64,000 nucleotides of DNA from Caldilineaceae bacterium (GTDB taxonomy: Bacteria; Chloroflexota; Anaerolineae; Caldilineales; Caldilineaceae): the NCBI GenBank assembly GCA_026645575.1, contig JAPKMW010000053.1, forward strand, positions 1 through 64,000, given 5' to 3'. The notes beneath the pieces are model-generated. The model saw only the letters and a list, made by a program, of their open reading frames with translations. It made no database searches and was not told the origin of the DNA. The translations under genes were made by a program, and so were the position numbers. Shown here piece by piece: positions 24,083 through 32,953 of the stretch; within the stretch, counting starts at the first letter, position 1; every line of letters begins with the position of its first letter.

Positions 24083-26533
24083 ATGTCGTCCGTACCTGCG
24101 TTAGCCCCAGCCGCGCTCTACCGGCGTTCAGACCCGGCGGCGCTGGACTTCCAGACCACTGATGATCTGCCCGACATGGGTGAATTTATCGGCCAGGATC
24201 GCGCCATCAAAGCGATTGAATTTGGCATCGGCATGAGCCGACATGGCTACAATATCTTTGCCCTTGGCCCCACTGGGTCGGGGCGTCACGCGCTGGTGCA
24301 GCGGTATGTGGCCGATCAGGCTGCCGCCGAACCGCCGCCCAATGACTGGTGTTATGTCAACAACTTTGAACAGCCCTACCGCCCTCGTGTCCTCTGTCTA
24401 CCGGCGGGCATGGGGAAGGAGCTGCGCAACGATGTGCAACGACTAGTCGAGGAGCTGCGCAATGCCCTCTCCTCCGCCTTTGAAAATGAGGAGTACCAGA
24501 CCCGACGCCAGTCACTGGAAATGGAACTGCAAGAGCAACAGCAGAAAGGGCTGAATGAACTGCAAGAACAGGCGCGCGAACGGGGCGTAACGCTATTGCG
24601 CACTCCCGGCGGGTTGGTCTTTGCCCCCTACAAGGACGGCAATGTGTTGGCGCCGGAGCAATTCAATGGGTTGCCCCAAGAGGAGCAGGATCGCATCAAA
24701 GCGGAAGTCGAGGTGCTGCAAGAGCGCTTGCAGAAGATTTTGATTCAAGCGCCACGCTTAGAACGCGATTTTCGCGAGCGCATTCGCCTCTTGAATGAAG
24801 AGGTGGCCGGCTTTGTCCTCAACGAGTTGATGGATGATTATTACCAGAAATATGCCGAACAGCCGGCGGTGGTCGAGTTTTTGCGGACGCTACAAAAAGA
24901 TGTGAGTGGCAACCTACCCGGCTTTGTCAGCGGCGAGGAGAAGCAAGGGGAGGAGCAACCCGCGTCCGTCCTCCCCAATGGTGCAACGGCCTCGGCGCAA
25001 GGTCGCCGCTACCAGGTCAATCTGCTGGTGGATGCCGACGATCTGGAGGGCGCGCCGGTGATCTATGAAACCAACCCCTCCTACCTGAATCTGGTCGGGC
25101 GGGTGGAGCAGATGGCGACGATGGGCGCGCTCATCACCGATTTTACCTTGATCAAGCCGGGCAGTTTGCACCGCGCCAATGGCGGCTACTTGATTGTCGA
25201 TGCGCTCAAAGTGTTGACCAGCCCCTATGCCTGGGAGGGTTTAAAGCGCGCCCTACAATTTGGCGAAATTCGCATTGAGTCGCCGGTGCAGATGATGAGC
25301 CTGACCACCACCGTCTCGCTGGAACCGGAGCCGATCCCGCTCAAGGTCAAGGTGGTGCTGGTGGGCGACCGCCAGACCTACTATCTGCTCGCCCAATATG
25401 ACCCGGATTTCAACGAACTCTTCAAGGTAGCCGCCGATTTTGGCGATGAACTGGTGCGCACGCCGGAAAGCGAGCAGCTTTACGCCCGCTTGATCGCCAC
25501 GGTCGCACGTCGCGAAAAGCTGCGCCCCTTTGACAGCAACGCCGTCGCCCGCATTATCGAACGCAGCGCCCGCCTGGTGAGCGACGCCGAACGGCTCAGT
25601 ATGCGGATTCAGGTGGTCTATGATCTCATGGAGGAGGCCGACTACTGGGCGCAACAGGCCGGCGCCGCCATTGTCAGCGCCAGCCATGTCCAACAAGCAC
25701 TCGACGCTCAGGTCTACCGCTCGGATCGTATTCGTGAACGAACGCAGGAAGAGGTGTTGCGCCAGACGATTTTGGTGGACACGGCAGGCGAAAAGGTGGG
25801 GCAGATCAATGGCCTGTCGGTGATCCAGCTTGGCACCTACATGTATGGCCAGGCGTCGCGCATCACCGCCACCATCCACATGGGGCAGGGGGACGTCGTT
25901 AACATTGAACGCGAAGTGGAGATGAGCGGCCCGATTCACTCCAAAGGCGTTTTGATTCTCGCCAGCCTGCTGCGCGCCCGCTACGCCACCGAACGGCCGC
26001 TGGCGCTTTCGGCCAGTCTGGTCTTTGAGCAATCCTACGGTGGGGTGGATGGCGATAGCGCCTCTTCGACTGAACTCTATGCGCTGCTTTCGGCCATTAG
26101 TGGCGTGCCGATCAAACAGTCGCTGGCGGTGACGGGGTCGGTCAACCAACATGGAGAAGTGCAGGCGATTGGTGGCGTCAATGAGAAGATCGAAGGCTAC
26201 TTTGATCTCTGTAAGGCGCGCGGCTTGACCGGTGAGCAAGGGGTCTTGATCCCGATTGCCAACGTCAAACACTTGATGTTGCGTCAAGATGTGGTTGAGG
26301 CGGCGACGGCGGGGCAGTTCCACATTTATGCGGTAACGACGATTGACGAAGGCATTGAACTATTAACCGGGATGCCCGCCGGTGAACGGGACGCCAAGGG
26401 TAATTACCCAAAGGGAACGATCAACTTTCTGGTCGCCCAACGCTTACAGGCGATGGCGGAACGACGGGCGGAACTGGATGCCGAGGGTGCGAAGAAGAAG
26501 CGGCAGCGCGGGGGAAAGAAGGAAAGTGTATGA
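24083..26533 (+). CDS. Lon-family ATP-dependent protease (AAA_32/LonB-like type)
   Basis: An 816-residue protein starting at ATG 24083, preceded by GGGAG; upstream in-frame codons lack family similarity. The N-terminal AAA-type domain has GPTGSGRHA at 62-70, a Walker A with Arg in place of the usual Lys. A long glutamine/glutamate-rich helical insertion spans ~130-250. The C-terminal Lon protease domain has the catalytic dyad Ser659 (GDSASS) and Lys702 (NEKIEG), 43 residues apart as in E. coli Lon. This group lacks the Lon N-domain and degrades damaged or misfolded proteins in the cytoplasm. The stop overlaps the first possible start of the Usp-like gene, so the two are probably co-transcribed. 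Confidence 0.92.
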   Translation: MSSVPALAPAALYRRSDPAALDFQTTDDLPDMGEFIGQDRAIKAIEFGIGMSRHGYNIFALGPTGSGRHALVQRYVADQAAAEPPPNDWCYVNNFEQPYRPRVLCLPAGMGKELRNDVQRLVEELRNALSSAFENEEYQTRRQSLEMELQEQQQKGLNELQEQARERGVTLLRTPGGLVFAPYKDGNVLAPEQFNGLPQEEQDRIKAEVEVLQERLQKILIQAPRLERDFRERIRLLNEEVAGFVLNELMDDYYQKYAEQPAVVEFLRTLQKDVSGNLPGFVSGEEKQGEEQPASVLPNGATASAQGRRYQVNLLVDADDLEGAPVIYETNPSYLNLVGRVEQMATMGALITDFTLIKPGSLHRANGGYLIVDALKVLTSPYAWEGLKRALQFGEIRIESPVQMMSLTTTVSLEPEPIPLKVKVVLVGDRQTYYLLAQYDPDFNELFKVAADFGDELVRTPESEQLYARLIATVARREKLRPFDSNAVARIIERSARLVSDAERLSMRIQVVYDLMEEADYWAQQAGAAIVSASHVQQALDAQVYRSDRIRERTQEEVLRQTILVDTAGEKVGQINGLSVIQLGTYMYGQASRITATIHMGQGDVVNIEREVEMSGPIHSKGVLILASLLRARYATERPLALSASLVFEQSYGGVDGDSASSTELYALLSAISGVPIKQSLAVTGSVNQHGEVQAIGGVNEKIEGYFDLCKARGLTGEQGVLIPIANVKHLMLRQDVVEAATAGQFHIYAVTTIDEGIELLTGMPAGERDAKGNYPKGTINFLVAQRLQAMAERRAELDAEGAKKKRQRGGKKESV

Positions 26534-26622
26534 GCAACTTATGGGGAAGGCGCGCCAGTGTGGGGCCGCAGACAGGAAGGCAAGAGATAGGAGAGACGAG
26601 ACAGGAGAACGAGGGCAGAGAG

Positions 26623-27420
26623 ATGGAAGAAGCGGTGGTGACGGAGCGGGTGCTGGTGGCGTTGGATGCGTCGCCGCAGAGTCAGGCGGCTTTGCGGGCG
26701 GCGGCCAGGGTGGCGGCGGCCATGCAGGCCGAGTTGCAGGGGTTGTTTGTGGAAGATGCCAATCTCTTTCACCTCTGTAACAGCCCCTTCTGCCGGGAGG
26801 TTGGTCTGCGCACAGCCGTGGTGCGCCAACTGGAGAGCCAGACCGTGGAGCGGCAGTTGCGTGTGCTGGCGGCAGAGATGCGCCGTTCGTTGGCGCGGGT
26901 GGCTGGCGAAGCGCAGGTGCGCTGGTCGTTTCAGGTAACGCGGGGGGCGGTGGAACATGAGTTGTTGGCGGCGGCGGAAAATTCCGTATTGTTAAGCCTG
27001 GGGCGCACCGGCTGGTTGACCGGCTCCCGCCTGGGTTCGACGACGCGCACGGTGGTGCAACGTACCCTGCGACCCCTCTTGATCCTCGGCAACCACGAGG
27101 GCTTGACCCATCCGCTGACGGTGATCTACAACGGTTCGGCCAGCGCCGATCGCGCGTTGGCGTTGGCCGTGCGGCTGGCGCAGCGCGATGGTCATGCCCT
27201 CAATATCCTGATGGTGGGGCAGGATGCTGCGGAAGCGTGGCAGATGCAGATCGCCGCTGTGCTGGAGGCCCAAAGTGTCCAACCCACCTTTCTACAGGTT
27301 GAGCACGCAGGCGTGTTAGTGGGCATCCTCCAGCGCATAAAAACTAATTCGTTGGTGCTGCCGCTGGAATATGCTGAATTACTGGCGTCAATTGATGGGC
27401 CGGTTTTGTTGGTGCCATAG
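26623..27420 (+). CDS. Universal-stress-protein-like tandem domain protein
   Basis: From the ATG at 26623 (GAGGG upstream) the protein has 265 residues. An alternative ATG at 26530 overlaps the Lon stop and adds 31 residues of low similarity; translational coupling from there cannot be excluded. RVLVALDASPQSQAALRAA is a UspA-type first strand and helix, and WSFQVTRGAVEHELLAAA the second part. A second Usp-like half begins at LTVIYNGSASADRALALAV. The nucleotide-binding GxxGxxxxG loop is not clear, so ATP binding is uncertain. It lies directly after the Lon-like protease, consistent with a stress-response operon. Confidence 0.75.
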   Translation: MEEAVVTERVLVALDASPQSQAALRAAARVAAAMQAELQGLFVEDANLFHLCNSPFCREVGLRTAVVRQLESQTVERQLRVLAAEMRRSLARVAGEAQVRWSFQVTRGAVEHELLAAAENSVLLSLGRTGWLTGSRLGSTTRTVVQRTLRPLLILGNHEGLTHPLTVIYNGSASADRALALAVRLAQRDGHALNILMVGQDAAEAWQMQIAAVLEAQSVQPTFLQVEHAGVLVGILQRIKTNSLVLPLEYAELLASIDGPVLLVP

Positions 27421-27436
27421 GCCCAAGGTCGGTAGC

Positions 27437-27513
27437 CATCGCACCGCAAATCAGTCGAATTAGCGAATTGTTGCTGAAGTGATTCGCAAATCCCAAAGAT
27501 GTGCGGTGCGATG
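27437..27513. repeat. Inverted repeat CATCGCACCGCAAATC
   Basis: Arms 27437-27452 and 27498-27513 pair with one mismatch. Inside, GATTCGCAAATCCCA (27481-27495) resembles GATTCGCTAATCCCA in the loop of the perfect repeat at 17741-17821, so the two may belong to one dispersed element family. It lies between the Usp-like gene and the following secreted protein. Confidence 0.75.
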
Positions 27514-27587
27514 AGGCAGCCGCCAATCAGGGCATTGTCTCCGTGGTTGAACAGCCCCTTTCACTCTGTAGTAAAGAAGGAATTTTC

Positions 27588-29093
27588 ATGCGACATTGGT
27601 GGTGGCAAAGCATGGGGCGGTCAGCGCACCGCCGTCTTGCTTTGATGATGGCTTTAGTGATTCTCACTGCTGCGCTACAACCTTTGCACGCCCAAGCGCC
27701 TCTTTCCTGTGGCGAACTTGTCTACCCCGTTGGCGGTCCGGCAAAGGCGCCAACTGTGACGCCGGGAACAAATCTCGTGAGTCTGGGGGATACCCTCTAC
27801 TTCATCTCACACGATGATAGCGGCTCTGGGACTGATCCCCGTTACCTGTGGCGAACGGATGGCACCCCAACCGGCACCTATACTATCACCGCGCCGGTGG
27901 CCGATTTTTCGCCGCTTTACCTCTTTACCACCATTAATGACAAATTGGTTATGCGCGCCACCACACCAGACACCGGGGCAGAATTGTGGATCACGGATGG
28001 GACAGCGCAAGGCACACAACTGCTCAAAGATATGACGCCAGGGTCAGCGGACACCACCTACCAGTCAAGTTGGTTTGCATTGGACAACCGCCTCTTCTTT
28101 GGCGTTTACGAAGAAGGCAAAAACAGTTGGTGGACAACTACCGGCACAATCATATCGACTGTCCCCCTGACAACGATCTACCCCGGCCCCCAACCGGGGA
28201 ATCTGTATCTGTTGGCCCAAAATACCACCGAAGCCTATTTTGTCTCGACGGTTTCCACCAAGCAGGTGACGCTGTGGCAGCTTGACGCCGATGGCTTCCA
28301 GGTGATCAAAGAGCTGGTTGGCGATGAGCAAAGTAGCGAGATGACAACCATTAGCGCCGCGCTCATTCAACAAGATAAACTCTACTTCTTTGCCAAGGTA
28401 GCCGGCGGGCCAAGCGGGCTTTGGCGTTCCAATGGCACAGCCGCCGGCACCCGGTTGCTCGTTACCGCCGATCTCCTTTTCCCTGCTGACCAGAATGGCG
28501 TCAGTGGTCTCAGCGCCTATACACTGCTGGCGGCTGACGATGAAACGCTTTTCTTTTTTGAAGCGGATAAACCGTTGCTCAAACTTTGGCGGTTGGATAC
28601 GCTATCAGACAAGGCGACCTTGGTGAAAACTATCCGCGCCCGCAGTGAAGATGGGCTGTACTACGAGTTGTTCCTTAATGAAGCCATTACTTATAACCAG
28701 CAGATCTACTTCTCCTTCTGGTGGCGTGACAATCGTCGCCAGATAAGCCAGACGGAGCTATGGCAAAGCGACGGTACAGAAGCCGGCACCAGTTTTTTCA
28801 CCAACTTGCGCAATGGCGGCATGCTCACCTTTGGCACACCTTTGGGGTTATTTTTGCTCAATAATGACGAGGCAGCCGGTAGCTATGTACTGAACATTCC
28901 CTGGCAGCAACCCTATCCAACTGTGGTCTGTAACCTAGGCGCACACTCAATGCTCTATCCCAAGCTATTTCGCCATCAGGATGTGATCTACGTCTCCGGT
29001 CGCAATGCCTATTTGGGTACAGTACATCTATGGCGCCTCGACCCGGCAACGCTCCAACCAACCAACATCTTCGTGCCAGTGGCGCAAAAATAA
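27588..29093 (+). CDS. Secreted propeller-like protein with LWxxDGTxxGT repeats
   Basis: The ATG at 27588 is preceded by AAGGA; the 501-residue product has a signal peptide (hydrophobic ~18-32, cleavage near LHAQA). At least four repeats of the type LW(R/I/Q)(T/S)DGTxxGT occur: LWRTDGTPTGTY, LWITDGTAQGTQLLKDM, LWRSNGTAAGTRLL and LWQSDGTEAGTSFF. These are blades of an ELWxxDGT-type beta-propeller found in many exported bacterial proteins. The C-terminus NIFVPVAQK resembles the YLP-type tails of the other secreted proteins here. The function is probably extracellular binding; no catalytic motif is seen. Confidence 0.8.
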   Translation: MRHWWWQSMGRSAHRRLALMMALVILTAALQPLHAQAPLSCGELVYPVGGPAKAPTVTPGTNLVSLGDTLYFISHDDSGSGTDPRYLWRTDGTPTGTYTITAPVADFSPLYLFTTINDKLVMRATTPDTGAELWITDGTAQGTQLLKDMTPGSADTTYQSSWFALDNRLFFGVYEEGKNSWWTTTGTIISTVPLTTIYPGPQPGNLYLLAQNTTEAYFVSTVSTKQVTLWQLDADGFQVIKELVGDEQSSEMTTISAALIQQDKLYFFAKVAGGPSGLWRSNGTAAGTRLLVTADLLFPADQNGVSGLSAYTLLAADDETLFFFEADKPLLKLWRLDTLSDKATLVKTIRARSEDGLYYELFLNEAITYNQQIYFSFWWRDNRRQISQTELWQSDGTEAGTSFFTNLRNGGMLTFGTPLGLFLLNNDEAAGSYVLNIPWQQPYPTVVCNLGAHSMLYPKLFRHQDVIYVSGRNAYLGTVHLWRLDPATLQPTNIFVPVAQK

Positions 29094-29124
29094 GAATGAT
29101 TTTGCGTTTGGATAGCCGTGCTCG

Positions 29125-29196
29125 CGTCCCGTAGGGACGCCTGAGTTTAGAGGAGGGATTATACGCATAGCTAAACTCAAGCATCCCTACGGGACG
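29125..29196. terminator. 25-bp inverted repeat between convergent genes
   Basis: Arms 29125-29149 and 29172-29196 pair with two mismatches (CGTCCCGTAGGGA...GAGTTTA). The right arm ends 3 bp from the stop codon of the converging DUF2142 gene. The arm recurs alone at 21688-21711, so this is a dispersed element used here as a bidirectional terminator. Confidence 0.75.
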
Positions 29197-29199
29197 AGT

Positions 29200-31563
29200 T
29201 CATTTGGCGATTACCTTGCCGACCAGCACGCGCCCATCGCCGGTGGTTTGGCCGGCGCTTGCGGTGATGGGCAGGAGCAATGTGCCACCACTGTCCGCTT
29301 CATAGAGACCAACCCACAAAGCAAATTCGCCAGCGGCGGCGGGCGGCGTTAGCGCAAATTGGGTAACGATGCGGTCGCCTTGGCGCCAGTAGCGCGTGGG
29401 GAAACGCAGGGCCGGCGCTTGATCAAAGCCGCTGGCGCGCTCGCCATTTTCAGCCAACAGGTGGACAAAGGCGGCGTAATCGGTCGCCGGTGTACCGATG
29501 GCATCCCAGACCAGCGTAACCGTGAACGGCGCTGTGTCACCTACGGCCACTTGCGCCGGAAAATCGACGGCAGCGAGTTTGATTACTGTGCCAAACTCAG
29601 CACCGTTGGTCATCATGGCGGTTAGGTCAACCGCTGGCGGTTCTGATGGACTGATGGCGACCTGCCCTAGAAATGGCCCTTCTTCAATCTTCACGCCGTC
29701 TGTGGTTTGGGCCGGGATGGGCAAGCGGTCACCTTTTTCGGTCTTTGGATCGACAAAGCCGATGTAAACCTGCGCCAGGAGCGGTGATGAACCGGTAATG
29801 GCCCGTTCGATCAGCACGGGATACCGGTCGGCATAAATAGCGCCCGGCTGCCAGAGTGTGGTCGGGTTGCGGCCCCAGCCAGGGTGACTGGTCAGGTTGC
29901 CGGCCTCCACGCGGTTTTCGTCCAGCAACTGGATAAACAGTTGATAGTCATCCTGAATCGGCGCCTGGGCTTGCAGGTAGAGTGTCACCGGCACGCGATC
30001 CCCTGGTTGAAAACGTTCGTTGGGAACCTCTAGCGCCAGCAGATAGAGCTTGTCAGTATCACCATAGACGACATCAATGGGTTGGGCGGTGGCGGGAATT
30101 TCACCGACCGGTTCGGGTGCGTTGTAGCTGGCCGGAAAAAGAACCGTCAGCGTATAGAGCGAACAACCGATCATCAACAACGGTGTCAGCGACCAGAACA
30201 ATGGCTGCACCCGCGTTGGCATATAGCGCAACCAGGCGTGTAACCCCAACACCAGCAGCACAGCAAAGGCGCTTAGGGCTGGAAAGAAGAGCCGCCCTTG
30301 GCTGCTGGTGGCCTGATTCAACCAGTAGATGAGCAGCGCCACCGAGATCAGCACCCAACCCAGCAGGAGCAAGCGCACCAATTGCGCCCCTTTGGCCTGC
30401 TTATCGGTTGCCGAGCGATTGATCTGCCACGCCAATGGCAAACCGGCCAGCGCCACCACCGTCACGCCATCGAGCAATAGGTAGACCCAATTGGGCAGCA
30501 AGATGTTGAACCAGCCAAAAATGCCCCAAAAGGAGTAGCGTAAGCCCCGAAATTCACCCCAAAAACTCCCCCAGGTGATCGGCTCCGGACGCAACCCATT
30601 GTTCGCCAGCAGATTGGTGACGCCGAAGAGGTCGCCATAGAGTGTATAGTTGCGCCAGTACCACCAGCCGGCCACCAGCAGCAGCGGAATTGTCACCGGC
30701 AAAATGGCACGGAAGGGGAGTCGCCAGTCCCGTTGCACCACTGCGATCAACAAAGTCGCTACAGCGACCAGCGGCAGCAACCCCAACCCCTGCAACTTAC
30801 TCAACGCCGCTAGACCGACCAGGATGCCCAGGAAGACCCATTCCAGCAAGGCAATTGATTTGTGTGTGGCTTTGGTCAATAGGTGTGCCAGCCAGTAGAC
30901 CGTGGCTGTGCTGGTCGCAATGACCATACTATCATTCGAGCAGGCCGCGCTGATAAAAGTAAACTGGGGAATGGTTGCTACCCACAACACCGGTAGTAGC
31001 GCTAGGGGCCAAGATCGCTTGAATTGTGTATGATCAGAAAAGGCTAAGCGGGCGATTTGATAGATCAACCAAAGCGTTACACAGCCTAACGCCAGCGAAA
31101 GCCAACGGGCGATGTGTAAGGCCAAATTGCTGCCTTGCAGTGGGTGCGCCGCCGCGCTGTAGAGCATAAAATTTTTGTTGCCGGGAAAGAGCGGGTCGCC
31201 GATGTTGGCACGGGGGTTGGGGACATTGAGTTGATTGAAATCGTTCTGGTTGATGGCGCTGGTCAACCAACCGGCTACCAGATAGTAGAGCGGCGCTTGA
31301 CTGCCTTCATGCGACCACGTCTCTTCCACCGCCGGGTTTTGCACCGGCAAGCCATTCCCTGCCGCGAGATGGCGAACAAAGGCGTAATGGTAGAGTTCAT
31401 CGGGTGTTTCAAAGGGTGGGGTCGCCAGGCTATACCAAAGCCCGATCCCTAAAAACAGCCCCAGGATTGCCAGAACCCCAAGCCGTTCACGGACTTGTGT
31501 AACCCGAGTCGAAAGAGCCGGTTGCTCTTGGGGCGAAATTGATGAAGTTTCACTCATGTCCAT
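29200..31563 (-). CDS. DUF2142-like polytopic membrane protein, probable GT-C-type glycosyltransferase
   Basis: From the ATG at 31563 the protein has 787 residues; a GTG at 31626 is possible but has poor context. TPPFETPDELYHYAFVRHL in the first periplasmic loop has the acidic residues typical of DUF2142/GT-C-like proteins. About ten hydrophobic segments follow, and NQATSSQGRLFFPALSAFA is the QGR-F-P motif of the family. The last ~270 residues are two soluble beta-rich halves. Related proteins are thought to use polyprenyl-linked sugars to modify cell-envelope polymers or lipids. It is the last gene of the minus-strand Nudix-SDR-HAD series, with ~66 bp separating it from the HAD gene. Confidence 0.75.
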   Translation of the reverse strand: MDMSETSSISPQEQPALSTRVTQVRERLGVLAILGLFLGIGLWYSLATPPFETPDELYHYAFVRHLAAGNGLPVQNPAVEETWSHEGSQAPLYYLVAGWLTSAINQNDFNQLNVPNPRANIGDPLFPGNKNFMLYSAAAHPLQGSNLALHIARWLSLALGCVTLWLIYQIARLAFSDHTQFKRSWPLALLPVLWVATIPQFTFISAACSNDSMVIATSTATVYWLAHLLTKATHKSIALLEWVFLGILVGLAALSKLQGLGLLPLVAVATLLIAVVQRDWRLPFRAILPVTIPLLLVAGWWYWRNYTLYGDLFGVTNLLANNGLRPEPITWGSFWGEFRGLRYSFWGIFGWFNILLPNWVYLLLDGVTVVALAGLPLAWQINRSATDKQAKGAQLVRLLLLGWVLISVALLIYWLNQATSSQGRLFFPALSAFAVLLVLGLHAWLRYMPTRVQPLFWSLTPLLMIGCSLYTLTVLFPASYNAPEPVGEIPATAQPIDVVYGDTDKLYLLALEVPNERFQPGDRVPVTLYLQAQAPIQDDYQLFIQLLDENRVEAGNLTSHPGWGRNPTTLWQPGAIYADRYPVLIERAITGSSPLLAQVYIGFVDPKTEKGDRLPIPAQTTDGVKIEEGPFLGQVAISPSEPPAVDLTAMMTNGAEFGTVIKLAAVDFPAQVAVGDTAPFTVTLVWDAIGTPATDYAAFVHLLAENGERASGFDQAPALRFPTRYWRQGDRIVTQFALTPPAAAGEFALWVGLYEADSGGTLLLPITASAGQTTGDGRVLVGKVIAK

Positions 31564-31629
31564 AGGGCTATTATGCACCTGACGCCCTATCTGCGCAAAG
31601 ATTGTATCAGGTGAGGAGCCATCCACTGC

Positions 31630-32277
31630 TCAACTGCTGTGCCGTAACGTGGATCGAATGCATCGCTCGACTTCTGTCAAGTTAGCAAAGCTATGCAGCT
31701 TCATGACCGGCAGCTCGCCAAAGTTATCTCGCTCGTTGACTACCGCGACAAAGGCCACATCAGCCGATCTGGCCGCCTCCCAGTCACCCGTTGCGTCGCC
31801 AAAGAAGACAATGGGACTATCAGCGTGAATGGCGCGGATGGCGTGGAGTGCATTGGCCTTCGGGGTGGTAGAACCATACACCTTCGTAAAATAAGGGAGT
31901 AAGTTGCGCCGTTCCAGTTGGCGATGCACCTCTTCCTCCGGCGCTGAGGAGCAGACATAGAAGGTATAGCTGTCCTGTTGCAGAAACGCTGCCACCCCGT
32001 CCACCATCGGCGCAATGGCGAGCTCATGTTCTAGTGCTTGGGCGTACCGTTCCAGATAGCCAGTAAGCAGGGCGGCGCCTGGCTCTACGCCGACGATGTC
32101 GCGCAAAATGCCGGCCAGTTTGTCACGCCGGGGAACGCCGCCTTGCGCCAGAATGTATTCGCTGATGGTTTCACGTTGCTCAGGATACTCGGCAAAGAGG
32201 GAAAGCATAGCCCGGTACTTAATGAGGTTGGTCTTGAGGATCACGCCGTCAAGATCTAGCACAGCGATAGTCGTCAT
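31630..32277 (-). CDS. HAD-family hydrolase
   Basis: A 215-residue haloacid-dehalogenase-superfamily phosphatase. Motif I is VLDLDGV with Asp8 and Asp10, CSSAPEEEV is the motif II region, TPKANALHAI supplies the motif III Lys, and FFGDATGDWEAA carries motif IV acids. A four-helix cap is inserted between motifs I and II. The ATG at 32277 has GAGAGG about 11 bp upstream; a start at 32373 would extend into the preceding gene. It follows the partial SDR gene by 7 bp and is therefore co-transcribed. A sugar-phosphate or nucleotide-sugar-related substrate would suit its neighbours but is not proven. Confidence 0.85.
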   Translation of the reverse strand: MTTIAVLDLDGVILKTNLIKYRAMLSLFAEYPEQRETISEYILAQGGVPRRDKLAGILRDIVGVEPGAALLTGYLERYAQALEHELAIAPMVDGVAAFLQQDSYTFYVCSSAPEEEVHRQLERRNLLPYFTKVYGSTTPKANALHAIRAIHADSPIVFFGDATGDWEAARSADVAFVAVVNERDNFGELPVMKLHSFANLTEVERCIRSTLRHSS

Positions 32278-32284
32278 TGATGGA

Positions 32285-32953
32285 TTACCTCTCAATTTGC
32301 AGTGCATCTTCAATCGCCAACGGTTGTTGACCGCACATCTGCCACCACTTGGATGAATCAAGCGACGTGTCACGCATCAACCCGGCATCCGTCGGCATTG
32401 GTTGTGCCGTTAACCGCGTGGTGTCAACGCCAAGTGCATTCATCGCCCGCTGCTGAAACGCATAGGCGCTCATGCGCAAACCGGCCAGATGAATTGGTCC
32501 CTGAACGTTGGACTGCGCCAGGTGAAGTATGCCAGACGCCACTTCATGAACCGACAGTGGACATTTGTAATAGTCATCATAAAGAACCACGGAATCGCCC
32601 CGCAAAAGGCGATCCCGTGTGCGTGCCAAACGCAGATCCAGTTGCCCGTTGCTGAAACCGTAGATGTAGCTTGGCCGAATGATGCAGTGATCAGGGGTCA
32701 TGGCTTGCACCAACCGCTCACAGAGCAGGAGGTTGCGCCCATAGTCATTGACCGGATCGGGCGAATCGGCTTCGGTGTAATGGCCGCGTTCGCCGCTAAA
32801 GATAGCATCGCTAGAGGGATAGACAAACCGATTGGCGGCAAGCTGGCTCAGTAGTCGGCGCATTCCCGACATCAGCTTGTCTGCCGGTTGGTTCATTTCG
32901 ACCGCAGCGGTGAAGATTACGGTCATACCGGCGGGATCAAGTCGATTCGTCAA
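32285..32953 (-). CDS. Partial extended-SDR (RmlD-like) protein
   Basis: A 222-residue protein that aligns by eye with the middle and C-terminal parts of NAD-dependent epimerases/RmlD-type reductases: FVYPSSDAIFSGERGHYTEADSP, then YGRNLLLCERLV, then CIIRPSYIYG. It lacks the N-terminal GxxGxxG nucleotide-binding strand entirely, and the YxxxK motif reads YGRNL, without the lysine. The start overlaps the Nudix stop by 4 bp (ATGA), so the short form appears to be the real translated unit rather than a mis-set start. It is either a non-catalytic derivative or a decayed enzyme kept in the operon. Confidence 0.7.
   Translation of the reverse strand: MTNRLDPAGMTVIFTAAVEMNQPADKLMSGMRRLLSQLAANRFVYPSSDAIFSGERGHYTEADSPDPVNDYGRNLLLCERLVQAMTPDHCIIRPSYIYGFSNGQLDLRLARTRDRLLRGDSVVLYDDYYKCPLSVHEVASGILHLAQSNVQGPIHLAGLRMSAYAFQQRAMNALGVDTTRLTAQPMPTDAGLMRDTSLDSSKWWQMCGQQPLAIEDALQIER

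Noticed and set aside
25253..26323. Long open frame on the minus strand opposite the Lon-like gene
   Set aside because: Codon-pattern shadow of the plus-strand protease; the antisense peptide is His/Arg/Asp-rich with no recognisable domain.
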